Shown one piece after another: positions 15,709 through 24,483 of a stretch of 64,000 nucleotides of DNA. The translations under genes and the position numbers were made by a program. The notes under the pieces are model-generated. The model had not been told where the DNA came from. It did no database searches and saw only the letters and a list, made by a program, of their open reading frames with translations. Origin of the DNA: Streptomyces mirabilis (GTDB taxonomy: Bacteria > Actinomycetota > Actinomycetes > Streptomycetales > Streptomycetaceae). Within the stretch, counting starts at the first letter, position 1. Each line of letters begins with the position of its first letter. The stretch is taken from assembly GCF_018310535.1 (NCBI RefSeq), contig NZ_CP074102.1:5394001-5458000 (forward strand). The letters are read 5' to 3'.

Positions 15709-16749
15709 ATGCGACTGCGCAAGACCAGCCCCTTAGCCCTGACCGCCGTTGCCCCCGCCCTGGGCCTCGGGCTCGCACCGCCGCCCGCCGCACAGGCGCT
15801 CACGCCTCTCGGGCCCAGCGCGAGCCCCCGCCCCACCTGTGCCGCGCCCGACACCCGGGCCTTCCCGATCAAGACCCGGATCCACGGCGGTCCGGACGCC
15901 TATGACGTCGGCGGCGACTTCCGGACCTGGTACATCGACCTGACCAACACCACCGCGCACACCTGCGGCAACATCCACCCGATCGTCGTACTCGTGGACA
16001 GCAAGCGGGTGCTGCGGCCGGAACAGACGCATCTGGAGTTCTACGAGGGGGAGCGCACGCATCCCGTCGAGTTCGAGAAGAGCGACCAGGACGAGAACGT
16101 CGGGGCGTTCGACGACGGGTTCCCGGGGTTCACGGTCGGACCCGGCCGGACGCTCACCGTGAAGGTCCGGCTCTCCGTGACCTCCGACGCCGCCGTGCCG
16201 AACGACGTCGTCGCCAACGCGGCCGTGGTGCAGCGCCACAACAACGACGGGGACTGGGTGGGGGAGTCGAACGCGTACCGCTTCCGGATCGACGACGAGA
16301 GCAAGACGAGCGACGGCGACGTTGTGGACGCAGGGGGCACCGGGGGCACGGGGGGCACGGGGGACGGTGGTGACGGTGGGGGAAGCGGTGGCGCCGGCGA
16401 TGGCGGAGGTGACGGCGGAGGCGGCGGCGGTACGAGCGCGGCTCCCGACGCCAGCGGCACCGGCACCGGCAGCAGCACCGGTGGTAGCACTGGCGGCGTC
16501 ACCGGCACTGGCACCGGCACCAGCAGCCCCACCGGCGCCGGTGACGGTAGTGACGGCGGTGACGGCGGCCGCGACGGCGGTGACCATGACGGTGACGCCG
16601 CAGGAAAGGAACGGGACGGGTCCTCGTCCGCGGACGAGCTGGCCATGACCGGGCCGCGCGGAGCCGCCCTGGCGGTGGGCGCCACCCTGCTCGCCGCCGG
16701 GGGCGTGCTGCTGGCGGCCTCCCGCTGGTCCCGGTCCCGGCGTCGCTGA
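15709..16749 (+). CDS. Secreted cell-wall protein with LAxTG-type sortase signal
   Basis: 346 residues. A signal peptide (about 1-31, ending AAQA) is followed by a folded domain of about 170 residues with two Cys (CAAPDTR and HTCGNIH). A Gly/Asp/Ser/Thr-rich spacer of about 110 residues comes next. The C-terminus is ELAMTGPRGAALAVGATLL, a hydrophobic helix and a basic tail RWSRSRRR. The LAMTG word plus helix and charged tail is the sorting signal used by class E sortases. The folded domain is not recognised. Expected to be covalently wall-linked, with the spacer crossing the wall. Confidence 0.8.
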   Translation: MRLRKTSPLALTAVAPALGLGLAPPPAAQALTPLGPSASPRPTCAAPDTRAFPIKTRIHGGPDAYDVGGDFRTWYIDLTNTTAHTCGNIHPIVVLVDSKRVLRPEQTHLEFYEGERTHPVEFEKSDQDENVGAFDDGFPGFTVGPGRTLTVKVRLSVTSDAAVPNDVVANAAVVQRHNNDGDWVGESNAYRFRIDDESKTSDGDVVDAGGTGGTGGTGDGGDGGGSGGAGDGGGDGGGGGGTSAAPDASGTGTGSSTGGSTGGVTGTGTGTSSPTGAGDGSDGGDGGRDGGDHDGDAAGKERDGSSSADELAMTGPRGAALAVGATLLAAGGVLLAASRWSRSRRR

Positions 16750-16798
16750 ACCCTCCCACCGGCGCACCGCCCGTACCGCATCTGCGACCATCCCCCCC

Positions 16799-17557
16799 GT
16801 GGACTACCCGAACGACCAATCGCCCGGCGCCCCCGTCCGCTCCGGCATCCCGGAACACGGCCGTATCCCGAAGTACTACGCGGTCAAGGCGCACATCGCC
16901 GTGCTGATCGAGGAGTTGGGCGAAGGGGGACCCCTCCCCACCGAGCGTGATCTCGCCGAGAAGTACGAGGTCGCCCGCGAGACGGTACGGCAGGCCCTGC
17001 GGGAGCTGCTGCTCGAAGGGAAGCTGCGGCGGCACGGGCGCGGCACGGTCGTCGCGGGACCGAAACTGGAGCAGCCGCTCTCCCTCGCGAGCTACACCGA
17101 AGGCGTACGGCGGCAGGGGCGCACCCCCGGTCGTACGCTCATCTCGCTGGACCGCTTCCCCTGCCCGCAGGCGCTGGCCACCGAGGCGGGGCTGACGCGC
17201 GGCGAGCCCGTCTGGCACATGGAGCGCGTGCTGCTCGCCGACGACGAGCGGGTCGGGCTGGAGAGTACGTACGTCGCCGTGGCCCGGGTGCCCGACCTCG
17301 ACCGTGACTTCGATCCCGACTCCTCTTTCTACGCCTACCTCCACGACCGGCTCGGCATCGCGTTCGGTGACGCGGACGAGCGGATCGAGACGGTGCTGGC
17401 GACGCCGCGCGAGGCGCTGCTCATCGGTACGCCGCCCGCGCTGCCGATGCTGCTGATCCACCGGGTCTCGCGGGACACGAAGGGGCGGCCGCTGGAGCGG
17501 GTGCGGACGCTGTACCGGGGGGACCGCTTCTCGTTCACGGCCCACTTGGGCGGTTGA
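16799..17557 (+). CDS. GntR-family regulator with UTRA domain
   Basis: 252 residues. The N-terminal winged helix (about 24-95) includes PLPTERDLAEKYEVARETVRQALREL in conserved form, and the C-terminal UTRA ligand domain covers about 110-248 (VWHMERVLLADDERVGLESTY). UTRA regulators sense small sugars, phosphonates or amino acids. It lies 200 bp upstream of the phosphonate genes in the same direction and is the natural regulator of that cluster. The GTG at 16799 has no clear ribosome-binding site, so the message may be leaderless. Confidence 0.88.
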   Translation: MDYPNDQSPGAPVRSGIPEHGRIPKYYAVKAHIAVLIEELGEGGPLPTERDLAEKYEVARETVRQALRELLLEGKLRRHGRGTVVAGPKLEQPLSLASYTEGVRRQGRTPGRTLISLDRFPCPQALATEAGLTRGEPVWHMERVLLADDERVGLESTYVAVARVPDLDRDFDPDSSFYAYLHDRLGIAFGDADERIETVLATPREALLIGTPPALPMLLIHRVSRDTKGRPLERVRTLYRGDRFSFTAHLGG

Positions 17558-17759
17558 CGTTCACCGCGCACCTCGGCAGCTGGGGTTCCGCGCACCTCGG
17601 CGGCCGACGCGCGGTGTGCCGGGGCGGTCTCGGGCCCGTCATTTCGGCCACGTAATATCACGAGAAGATAACGGGTCTAGCCCAAACGTGATGGGCGGTT
17701 CACCATCTGGTTGCTGTCCGGACCCCTTTGATTCCCCCTTCCCGAGGAGCGTGGCCGTC

Positions 17760-18884
17760 GTGAGAGTGATAGTCGTCGGAGCCGGCGTGGTGGGTACCCT
17801 GCACGCCTGGCACGCAGTGGAACGCGGCCACGAGGTCGTACAGATCGAGCGTGAGGCGGAGGCCCGCGGGGCCTCGCTGCGCAACTTCGGGCAGATCTGG
17901 GTGAGTGGTCGTGCCGGAGGAGAGGAGCTGGAGACCGCCCTGCGGGCGCGGGAGCTGTGGGGGGAGATCGGGGCGCGCGTCCCGGGCCTCGGCTTCCGGG
18001 CGTGCGGGTCGCTGACCCCTGTGTGCAACCCGCGCGAACTCGCCGTCGCCGAGGCCGCCCTGGCCCGCGAGGACGCCGCCGCCCGCGGCTACAAGCTGCT
18101 CACGGCGGACGAGGCGCGCGCCGTGAACCCCGCCCTGCGGGGTGCGTTCGAAGCGGCCCTGTTCTGCGAGCGCGACGCGGCCGTCGAGCCGCGCACGGCC
18201 CAACTCGCCCTCCGCGCCGAGCTGTCGAAGTCCCCGAACTACACCTTCCTGCCGGGGCGTGAGGTCCGTGACGTGGTCGGAGAGCACGCCGTGCGCGACG
18301 ACCACGGGGACGTCCACACCGGTGACGTCGTCGTGCTGTGCACAGGGGCCTGGCTCGGCGGTCTCGTACGGGAGCTGGCCGGGGCCGAGCTGCCCGTACG
18401 GCGGGTGCGGCTGCAGATGATGCAGACCGAACCGCTGGGTGAGCCGCTCACCACCTCCGTCGCCGACGCCGACAGCTTCCGGTACTACCCCGCGTACCGC
18501 AGCCCCGCCCTCGACGAGCTCGACGCGCACCAGCCGCAGGCCCCGATCGCCGCCGCGCACCGGATGCAGCTGCTCATGGTGCAGCGCGCGGACGGCGGGC
18601 TGACCATCGGCGACACCCACGAGTACGAGCACCCCTTCGCCTTCGACACCCTCGAAGACCCCTACGACCACCTCACCGAGGTCGTCGAGTCCTTCCTCGG
18701 CCGCCCGCTGCCGAGGATCCGGCGCCGCTGGGCCGGGGTGTACGCGCAGTGCACCGACCCGGGCCGAGTCGTGCACCGGCAGCGGGTGCGGGACGGGGTG
18801 TGGCTGGTCACCGGGCCCGGCGGGCGCGGCATGACCTGCTCGCCCGCCATCGCCGAAACGACCGCCAACGAGCTGGGATGGTGA
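17760..18884 (+). CDS. FAD-dependent oxidoreductase of the aminophosphonate type (TIGR03364-like)
   Basis: 374 residues. The D-amino-acid-oxidase fold starts with the FAD dinucleotide motif VIVVGAGVVGTLHAWHAVE. Further marks are GASLRNFGQIWVSGR near residue 40 and GPGGRGMTCSPAIAE at the C-terminus. This family is known to sit next to phosphonatase-like hydrolases and phosphonate transporters, as here, and is proposed to deaminate an aminophosphonate oxidatively. GAGGAG lies 10 nt before the GTG at 17760. First gene of a run of overlapping genes up to 22319, so likely one operon. Confidence 0.85.
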   Translation: MRVIVVGAGVVGTLHAWHAVERGHEVVQIEREAEARGASLRNFGQIWVSGRAGGEELETALRARELWGEIGARVPGLGFRACGSLTPVCNPRELAVAEAALAREDAAARGYKLLTADEARAVNPALRGAFEAALFCERDAAVEPRTAQLALRAELSKSPNYTFLPGREVRDVVGEHAVRDDHGDVHTGDVVVLCTGAWLGGLVRELAGAELPVRRVRLQMMQTEPLGEPLTTSVADADSFRYYPAYRSPALDELDAHQPQAPIAAAHRMQLLMVQRADGGLTIGDTHEYEHPFAFDTLEDPYDHLTEVVESFLGRPLPRIRRRWAGVYAQCTDPGRVVHRQRVRDGVWLVTGPGGRGMTCSPAIAETTANELGW

Positions 18885-18889
18885 AGTAA

Positions 18890-19600
18890 ATGACCGAGGA
18901 CATACGACTCGTCGTGCTCGACATGGCGGGCACCACGGTTGCCGACGGCGGCCTGGTGGAGCAGGCCTTCGCCGTGGCCGCCGGGGAGCTGGGCGTCGAG
19001 CCCGGGTCCGCCGACCACGCCGAGAAGCTCGACCACGTCCGGGCCACCATGGGCGAGTCCAAGATCTCCGTCTTCCGGCACCTGTTCGGCGAGGAGTCGC
19101 TCGCCCGGAGGGCCAACGCCGCCTTCGAGAAGGCGTACGGGGAACTCGTCGACGGGGGGCGCCTCGCGCCGATCGCCGGGGCGCGCGAGGCGATCGAGGA
19201 GCTCCAGGCGGGCGGCCGTACCGTCGTCCTGACCACAGGGTTCGCCCGCGTCACCCAGGACGCCATCCTCGACGCCCTCGACTGGCAGGGGCTGGTGCCG
19301 CTCACGCTCTGCCCGGCCGACGCCGGAGGCCGCGGGCGGCCGTACCCCGACATGGTGCTGGAGGCCTTCCTGCGCACCAAGGCGGCGGAGGGCGTCCAGC
19401 AGGTCGCGGTCGTGGGCGACACCTCGTACGACATGCTCAGTGGTGTACGCGCCGGGGCGGGAGTGGTGGCCGGTGTGCTCACCGGGGCGCACGGCGACGA
19501 GGTGCTGCGCGCGGCCGGGGCCGGGCACGTACTCGGCTCGGTGGCCGAACTGCCCGCACTGCTCGGCGCCCACGCGACCGCCCGCGGAGCCGGGCGATGA
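18890..19600 (+). CDS. Phosphonatase-like HAD hydrolase (TIGR03351-like)
   Basis: 236 residues. HAD motif I is VLDMAGTTV (Asp11), motif II VVLTTGF and motif IV VVGDTSYDMLSG. In true phosphonoacetaldehyde hydrolase (PhnX) a cap-domain Lys in MGxxK forms a Schiff base with the substrate. Here MGESK places Lys58 in the equivalent position. The expected job is cleavage of the C-P bond of the aldehyde made by the upstream oxidase, releasing phosphate. The start is 5 bp after the oxidase stop, and the end overlaps the ABC ATPase start as ATGA. Confidence 0.85.
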   Translation: MTEDIRLVVLDMAGTTVADGGLVEQAFAVAAGELGVEPGSADHAEKLDHVRATMGESKISVFRHLFGEESLARRANAAFEKAYGELVDGGRLAPIAGAREAIEELQAGGRTVVLTTGFARVTQDAILDALDWQGLVPLTLCPADAGGRGRPYPDMVLEAFLRTKAAEGVQQVAVVGDTSYDMLSGVRAGAGVVAGVLTGAHGDEVLRAAGAGHVLGSVAELPALLGAHATARGAGR

Positions 19601-20670
19601 GTGGCGGCAGCGGCATCCGCTTCGACCGGGTGTCCGTCGCGTACGACGGCACCACGGTCCTCGACTCCCTCGACCTGGCCGTCGAGCCCGGCGAGGTGAT
19701 GGCGCTGCTCGGGCCGTCCGGGTCCGGGAAGACCACCGCGCTGCGGGCCGTCGCCGGGTTCGTGCGGCCCGCCGTCGGCCGGGTGTTCATCGGCGACCGG
19801 GACGTGACCGCGCTGCCGCCCCACCGGCGCGGCATCGGCATGGTCGTCCAGCAGTACGCGCTCTTCCCGCACATGCGGGTCGAGGACAACGTCGCCTTCG
19901 GGCTCAAGGCGCAGAAGGCCCCCAAGGGCGAGATGCGCGGGCGGGTGGCCGAGGCGCTGGAGATGACCGGGATGGCGGCGTACGCGCGGCGCTACCCGCG
20001 TGAGCTGTCCGGTGGGCAGCAGCAGCGCGTCGCCATCGCGCGGGCGCTCGCCATCCGGCCCGGAGTGCTCCTGCTCGACGAGCCGCTGTCCGCGCTCGAC
20101 GCCCGGCTGCGCTCCGGGATGCTCGCCGAACTCGCCCGGCTGCACCGGGAGTTGCCCGACGTGTCGATCCTGTACGTCACCCACGACCAGGTCGAGGCAC
20201 TGACCCTGGCCGACCGGATCGCGGTCATGGACAAGGCACGATTGCAGGACGTCGGCACACCGCAGGAGCTGTACCGTGCGCCGCGCACCGAGTTCACGGC
20301 GTCCTTCGTGGGCAACGCGAACCTGTTGCCGGTGACCGTGGGGGCGGCCGGGGTCAATTTCGCCGGGGCCGAGCTGAAGGTGCCGACCGGGGGCGCAGTC
20401 GAGGGCGCGAGCGCCACGCTCTGCGTACGTCCGCACCTCGTCGGGCTCGGTGAGGGACCCAACGCCCTCACCGGGTCGGTCGCCGAGGTGCAGTGGCGGG
20501 GCGCCACCCATCGGCTGTACGTGGATGTGGGCGGCCACCGGGTCAAGACGGACCTGCGGGAACTGCGGCACCCGCCCGCCCTCGGGGACGAGATCACCGT
20601 GCACTTCGCACCCGAGGACGCGGTGCTGCTCTCCGCAGGAGTGGCCGAAGGGGTGAGCCGGGATGGCTAG
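19597..20670 (+). CDS. ABC transporter ATP-binding protein, phosphonate (2-AEP-type) import
   Basis: 357 residues. Walker A GPSGSGKTT (about 39-47), signature LSGGQQQRVAIARAL (about 137-151), Walker B LLLDEPLSALD and switch His in YVTHDQVEAL. A C-terminal TOBE domain follows. This is the ferric/spermidine/phosphonate importer group (PotA/PhnT-like). Its ATG overlaps the hydrolase stop and its end overlaps the first permease gene by 8 bp, so expression is tightly coupled. Confidence 0.9.
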   Translation: MSGGSGIRFDRVSVAYDGTTVLDSLDLAVEPGEVMALLGPSGSGKTTALRAVAGFVRPAVGRVFIGDRDVTALPPHRRGIGMVVQQYALFPHMRVEDNVAFGLKAQKAPKGEMRGRVAEALEMTGMAAYARRYPRELSGGQQQRVAIARALAIRPGVLLLDEPLSALDARLRSGMLAELARLHRELPDVSILYVTHDQVEALTLADRIAVMDKARLQDVGTPQELYRAPRTEFTASFVGNANLLPVTVGAAGVNFAGAELKVPTGGAVEGASATLCVRPHLVGLGEGPNALTGSVAEVQWRGATHRLYVDVGGHRVKTDLRELRHPPALGDEITVHFAPEDAVLLSAGVAEGVSRDG

Positions 20671-21535
20671 CGCCGCGGTCGCCGCTCCCGCGAAGGCGAC
20701 GTCCAAGTCCCGTACGGGCCTTCCTTCCTGGGCGTGGGCGCTGCCCCCCGTCGCCGTTCTCGGGGTGGTCTTTCTCTATCCGCTCGCCCTGGTCGTCCAG
20801 CAGTCGTTCCGGCCGGACACCGGGGGTACCTCGGCGCAGGCCTACGGCGACGTGTTCGCCTCAAGCGCGTTCCGGGAGGCGCTCGGCACCACCGTGTGGC
20901 TGGCGCTGGGCTCCACGGTCGGGTGCCTGGTCCTCGGGTTCGTGCTCGCCCTGGTCATCGCGTTCGTGCCGTTTCCCGGCGGGAAGGCCGTCGCCAGGTT
21001 CATCGACGTCTTCCTGTCCTTCCCGTCCTTCCTGATCACGCTCGCGCTGCTGTTCATCTACGGCACGGTGGGCATGACCAACGGGATGTGGACGGACGTG
21101 ACCGGTGCCGCCGAGGGGCCGTTCCAGTTCCTCACCACCCCGTGGGGCGTCCTCCTCGCCGAGATCACGTACTTCACCCCCTTCGTGATGCGGCCCCTGC
21201 TCGCCGCCTTCGCGGGGATCGACACCGCCCAGCTGGAGGTGGCGTCCTCCCTCGGGGCGCGGCCCGCCCGGATCGTGCGGCAGGTGATCCTGCCCGAGGC
21301 GCTGCCCGCGCTCGCGGCCGGCGGCAGCCTCGTCCTCGTGCTCTGCCTCAACGAGTTCGGGATCGTCCTGTTCACCGGGGCGAAGGGCGTCACGACCCTG
21401 CCGATGCTCGTCTACAGCAAGGCGATCCTGGAGTCCGACTATCCGGGCGCGTGTGTGGTCGCCGTCGTCAACGTCCTCGTCTCCGTCGGGCTCTACGGCC
21501 TCTACCGGGTGGTGAGCCGCCGTGCTGGTGCATAG
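20663..21535 (+). CDS. ABC transporter permease 1, phosphonate import
   Basis: 290 residues with six membrane helices. The EAA loop reads EVASSLGARPARIVRQVILPEALPAL, the contact point for the ATPase. It resembles PhnU-type permeases of 2-aminoethylphosphonate importers. The stop at 21535 lies inside the next permease gene (start 21522). Confidence 0.88.
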   Translation: MASAAVAAPAKATSKSRTGLPSWAWALPPVAVLGVVFLYPLALVVQQSFRPDTGGTSAQAYGDVFASSAFREALGTTVWLALGSTVGCLVLGFVLALVIAFVPFPGGKAVARFIDVFLSFPSFLITLALLFIYGTVGMTNGMWTDVTGAAEGPFQFLTTPWGVLLAEITYFTPFVMRPLLAAFAGIDTAQLEVASSLGARPARIVRQVILPEALPALAAGGSLVLVLCLNEFGIVLFTGAKGVTTLPMLVYSKAILESDYPGACVVAVVNVLVSVGLYGLYRVVSRRAGA

Positions 21536-22319
21536 CCGCAAGGGGAAGTGGGCCACCTGGGCCGTCTTCTTCCTGCTCTTCCTGCCCCTGTTCGCCCTGC
21601 CGCTCCTGGTCGTCCTCGCCGCGTCGTTCGCCACGAACTGGTCGAGCGCGCTCCCGTCCGGCTTCACCACCGGGCACTACACCGCCGCCACCCGCGGCGC
21701 GTCCCTCCAGGCCCTCACCACCAGCCTGGTCACGGCGGTCACCGCGAGCCTGCTCGCGCTGGTCGTCGGCACCTGGGCGGCGCTCGCCGCGCACGCGCTC
21801 AAGAGGCGCGGAAGGCGGGTCCTGGACGCCCTGTTCATGCTGCCGGTCGCCGTGCCCTCGGTCGTCGTGGGCCTCGCGATCCTCGTCGCCTTCTCCAAAC
21901 CGCCGATGCTGCTCAACGGCACCCGGTGGATCGTCATCCTCGCGCACACCGTGCTGGTCACGGCCTTCGCCCACCAGTCGGTGTCGGCCGCCCTCGCCCG
22001 TCTCGACCCGGTCTACGAACAGGCCGCGGCCTCGCTCGGCGCCCGGCCCTCGTACGTGCTGTGGCGGGTGAGGCTGCCGCTGCTGCTGCCCTCGCTGACC
22101 GCCGCCGCGGGGCTCTGCTTCGCCCTGTCCATGGGCGAGCTGAGCGCCACCATGATGCTCTACCCGCCCGACTGGACCCCGCTTCCCGTCCAGATCTACG
22201 CGGCCTCGGACCGCGGCGCCCTCCTCACCGGCTCCGCGCTCGCGGTCGTCCTCATGACCACGACGGTACTCGTCCTGTTCGCCGTCTCCCGGATCCGCAC
22301 CAAGGCCTCCTACCGCTGA
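21522..22319 (+). CDS. ABC transporter permease 2, phosphonate import
   Basis: 265 residues, six membrane helices. The EAA loop is EQAAASLGARPSYVLWRVRLPLLLPSL. It begins at a GTG overlapping the previous gene by 14 bp. The partner PhnV-like permease completes the membrane channel. Confidence 0.88.
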   Translation: MLVHSRKGKWATWAVFFLLFLPLFALPLLVVLAASFATNWSSALPSGFTTGHYTAATRGASLQALTTSLVTAVTASLLALVVGTWAALAAHALKRRGRRVLDALFMLPVAVPSVVVGLAILVAFSKPPMLLNGTRWIVILAHTVLVTAFAHQSVSAALARLDPVYEQAAASLGARPSYVLWRVRLPLLLPSLTAAAGLCFALSMGELSATMMLYPPDWTPLPVQIYAASDRGALLTGSALAVVLMTTTVLVLFAVSRIRTKASYR

Positions 22320-22376
22320 CCCCGATCCGGTCCTGACCAGCCAACCTTCCGAACATCGCAAGGAGTTCATCTCGCC

Positions 22377-23462
22377 ATGCCCAGAAACCTCCACCGCCTC
22401 GGGCCGATCGCCGCCGTCGTCGGCAGCCTCGCCCTCGCCGCCACCCTCACCGCCTGCGGCGGCGACACCGCCGCCTCCGACGCCAAGGTCGTCACCGTCT
22501 ACAGCGCCGACGGCCTCAAGGGCGAGAACGGCGACGGCTGGTACGACCAGGTCTTCAAGGACTTCGAGAAGCAGACCGGGATCAAGGTCAAGTACGTCGA
22601 GGGCGGCTCGGGCGAGATGGTCCAGCGCGCCGTCCGCGAGAAGAGCAACCCGCAGGCCGACGTCCTCGTCACCCTCCCGCCGTTCATCCAGCAGGCCGAC
22701 GGCAAGGGGCTGCTGCAGAAGTACACCCCGAAGGGCTCCGACCAGGTCGCCGGCGGCGACAAGGCCGCCGACGCCACCTGGACCTGCGTCGTCAACAACT
22801 ACTTCGGCTTCGTCTACGACAAGAAGGAGCTGAAGCAGGCCCCCACCACCTGGGACGAGCTGCTCGACGCGCGGTACAAGAACCGGCTCCAGTACTCCAC
22901 CCCGGGCGTCGCCGGTGACGGAACCGCCGTGCTCGTCAAGGCGATCCACGACTTCGGCGGCAAGGAGCGGGCGCTCGCCTACCTGAAGAAGCTCCAGGCC
23001 AACAACGTCGGCCCGTCCGCCTCCACCGGGAAGCTCGCGCCCAAGGTCGACAAGGGCGAACTCCTCGTCGCGAACGGCGACGTCCAGATGAACTACGCCC
23101 AGTCCAAGGACATGCCCAACCTGGGCATCTGGTTCCCGAAGGCCACGGACAAGGCCGCCGACGCCGCCGGGAAGCCCACCACCTTCGCCCTCCCGTACGC
23201 CGCGGGACTCGTCACCAAGGCCCCGCACACGGACAACGGCAGGAAACTCCTCGACTTCATGCTCTCCGCCAAGGCGCAGCAGCAGGTCAGCGAGATCGGC
23301 GGCGGCTTCTCCGCACGCAAGGACGTCAAGGCCACCGACGCGAACGCCATCGCCCTGACCAAGCTCATGGACGGCGTCGCGCTCTTCGAGCCGGACTGGG
23401 TCGACATCGACAAGAACCTGACCTCGTACGTCGAGGACTGGAAGACGGCCACGGGAAGCTGA
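22377..23462 (+). CDS. Phosphonate ABC transporter substrate-binding lipoprotein
   Basis: 361 residues. Lipoprotein signal with cleavage before Cys27 (AATLTACGGD). The mature protein is a two-domain periplasmic-type binding fold starting VVTVYSADGLKGENG and including VQRAVREKSNPQADVLVTLPPF, as in PhnS/2-aminoethylphosphonate-binding proteins and iron-binding relatives. An AAGGAG lies 11 nt upstream of ATG 22377. Anchored outside the membrane, it hands substrate to the two permeases. Confidence 0.87.
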   Translation: MPRNLHRLGPIAAVVGSLALAATLTACGGDTAASDAKVVTVYSADGLKGENGDGWYDQVFKDFEKQTGIKVKYVEGGSGEMVQRAVREKSNPQADVLVTLPPFIQQADGKGLLQKYTPKGSDQVAGGDKAADATWTCVVNNYFGFVYDKKELKQAPTTWDELLDARYKNRLQYSTPGVAGDGTAVLVKAIHDFGGKERALAYLKKLQANNVGPSASTGKLAPKVDKGELLVANGDVQMNYAQSKDMPNLGIWFPKATDKAADAAGKPTTFALPYAAGLVTKAPHTDNGRKLLDFMLSAKAQQQVSEIGGGFSARKDVKATDANAIALTKLMDGVALFEPDWVDIDKNLTSYVEDWKTATGS

Positions 23463-23482
23463 CACTCCACCCTGACTAGGCT

Positions 23483-23516
23483 GGGGGCGTCGGCACATCG
23501 TCGTTCCGGCGCCCCC
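23483..23516 (+). terminator. Terminator of the phosphonate operon
   Basis: GGGGGCGTCGG and CCGGCGCCCCC form an 11-bp stem with one mismatch around a 12-nt loop, 21 bp after the binding-protein stop. Confidence 0.6.
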
Positions 23517-23577
23517 GGATCGTGTGCGTATGTACGCCAGGACGGCAGTACGCCAGGACGGCAGGAGAACCAGCACC

Positions 23578-24357
23578 ATGGCAGAGCGCAAGCCCATCGA
23601 GTCGTGGCTCACCGACATGGACGGCGTCCTCATCCACGAGGGCGTGCCGATCCCCGGCGCGGATGCCTTCGTGAAGAAGCTGCGGGAGTCCGGGAAGCCG
23701 TTCCTGGTGCTCACCAACAACTCGATCTACACCGCTCGCGACCTGCACGCCAGGCTGCGGCGCATGGGCCTGGACGTGCCGGTCGAGAACATCTGGACCT
23801 CCGCGCTCGCCACCGCCAAGTTCCTGGACGACCAGCGGCCCGGCGGCACCGCGTACGTCATCGGCGAGGCGGGCCTGACCACGGCGCTGCACGACATCGG
23901 GTACGTCCTGACCGACCATGAGCCGGACTACGTGGTCCTCGGCGAGACCCGTACGTACTCCTTCGAGGCCATGACCAAGGCGGTCCGGCTGATCAAGGGG
24001 GGCGCCCGGTTCATCGCCACCAACCCCGACGAGACCGGCCCGTCCACCGAGGGCCCGCTGCCCGCCACCGGCGCGGTGGCCGCGCTGATCACCAAGGCGA
24101 CCGGCAAGCAGCCGTACTTCGCCGGCAAGCCGAACCCGCTGATGATGCGGACGGGGCTCAACGCCATCGGGGCGCACTCCGAGACCAGCGCGATGATCGG
24201 CGACCGGATGGACACGGACGTCCTGGCCGGCCTCGAGGCGGGCATGGTGACCTATCTCGTCCTCACCGGGCTGACCACCCGCGAGGAGATCGAGCAGTAC
24301 CCCTTCCGGCCCTCCAGGATCGTGGACTCGATCGCGGACCTCGTCGAGCGGATCTGA
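23578..24357 (+). CDS. HAD-IIA family (NagD-like) phosphatase
   Basis: 259 residues. Motif I WLTDMDGVL (nucleophile Asp), motif II LVLTNNS, motif III GKPNPLMM and motif IV MIGDRMDTDVLAG are all present, with the large C2 cap of the IIA class between II and III. NagD-type enzymes remove phosphate from nucleotides or small sugar phosphates. ATG 23578 follows AGGAGA by 9 nt. The terminator upstream separates it from the phosphonate operon, although a HAD enzyme next to that operon may be more than chance. Confidence 0.88.
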   Translation: MAERKPIESWLTDMDGVLIHEGVPIPGADAFVKKLRESGKPFLVLTNNSIYTARDLHARLRRMGLDVPVENIWTSALATAKFLDDQRPGGTAYVIGEAGLTTALHDIGYVLTDHEPDYVVLGETRTYSFEAMTKAVRLIKGGARFIATNPDETGPSTEGPLPATGAVAALITKATGKQPYFAGKPNPLMMRTGLNAIGAHSETSAMIGDRMDTDVLAGLEAGMVTYLVLTGLTTREEIEQYPFRPSRIVDSIADLVERI

Positions 24358-24483
24358 CGCCGTCCGGACCGAGGGCCACCGGCGCGCGCCAAACCATTCG
24401 AGACCCGTTTGGAGCAGTCGGGGGCGTTTGAGGATGCGTCCCGGGGCCCGGCGGGGGAGTCTCCAGGTATCTGGAGGTTCACG

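Noticed and set aside
13059..15872. Very long minus-strand frame that would extend the Gfo/Idh protein by about 580 residues
   Set aside because: The Rossmann start LRVALVGYG begins just after ATG 14138; the extension runs antisense to the ROK regulator and across the operator.
16749..16799. Classical LPxTG motif in the 15709 protein
   Set aside because: The motif present is LAMTG, which fits class E rather than class A sortases.
17640..17700. GntR operator at GGGTCTAGCCC before the FAD oxidoreductase
   Set aside because: The word is not a true palindrome and no second copy was seen, so it was not called.
21468..23720. 750-codon minus-strand frame over the second permease and binding-protein genes
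   Set aside because: Antisense to two well-recognised ABC components; Glu/Gly/Arg-rich low-complexity sequence.
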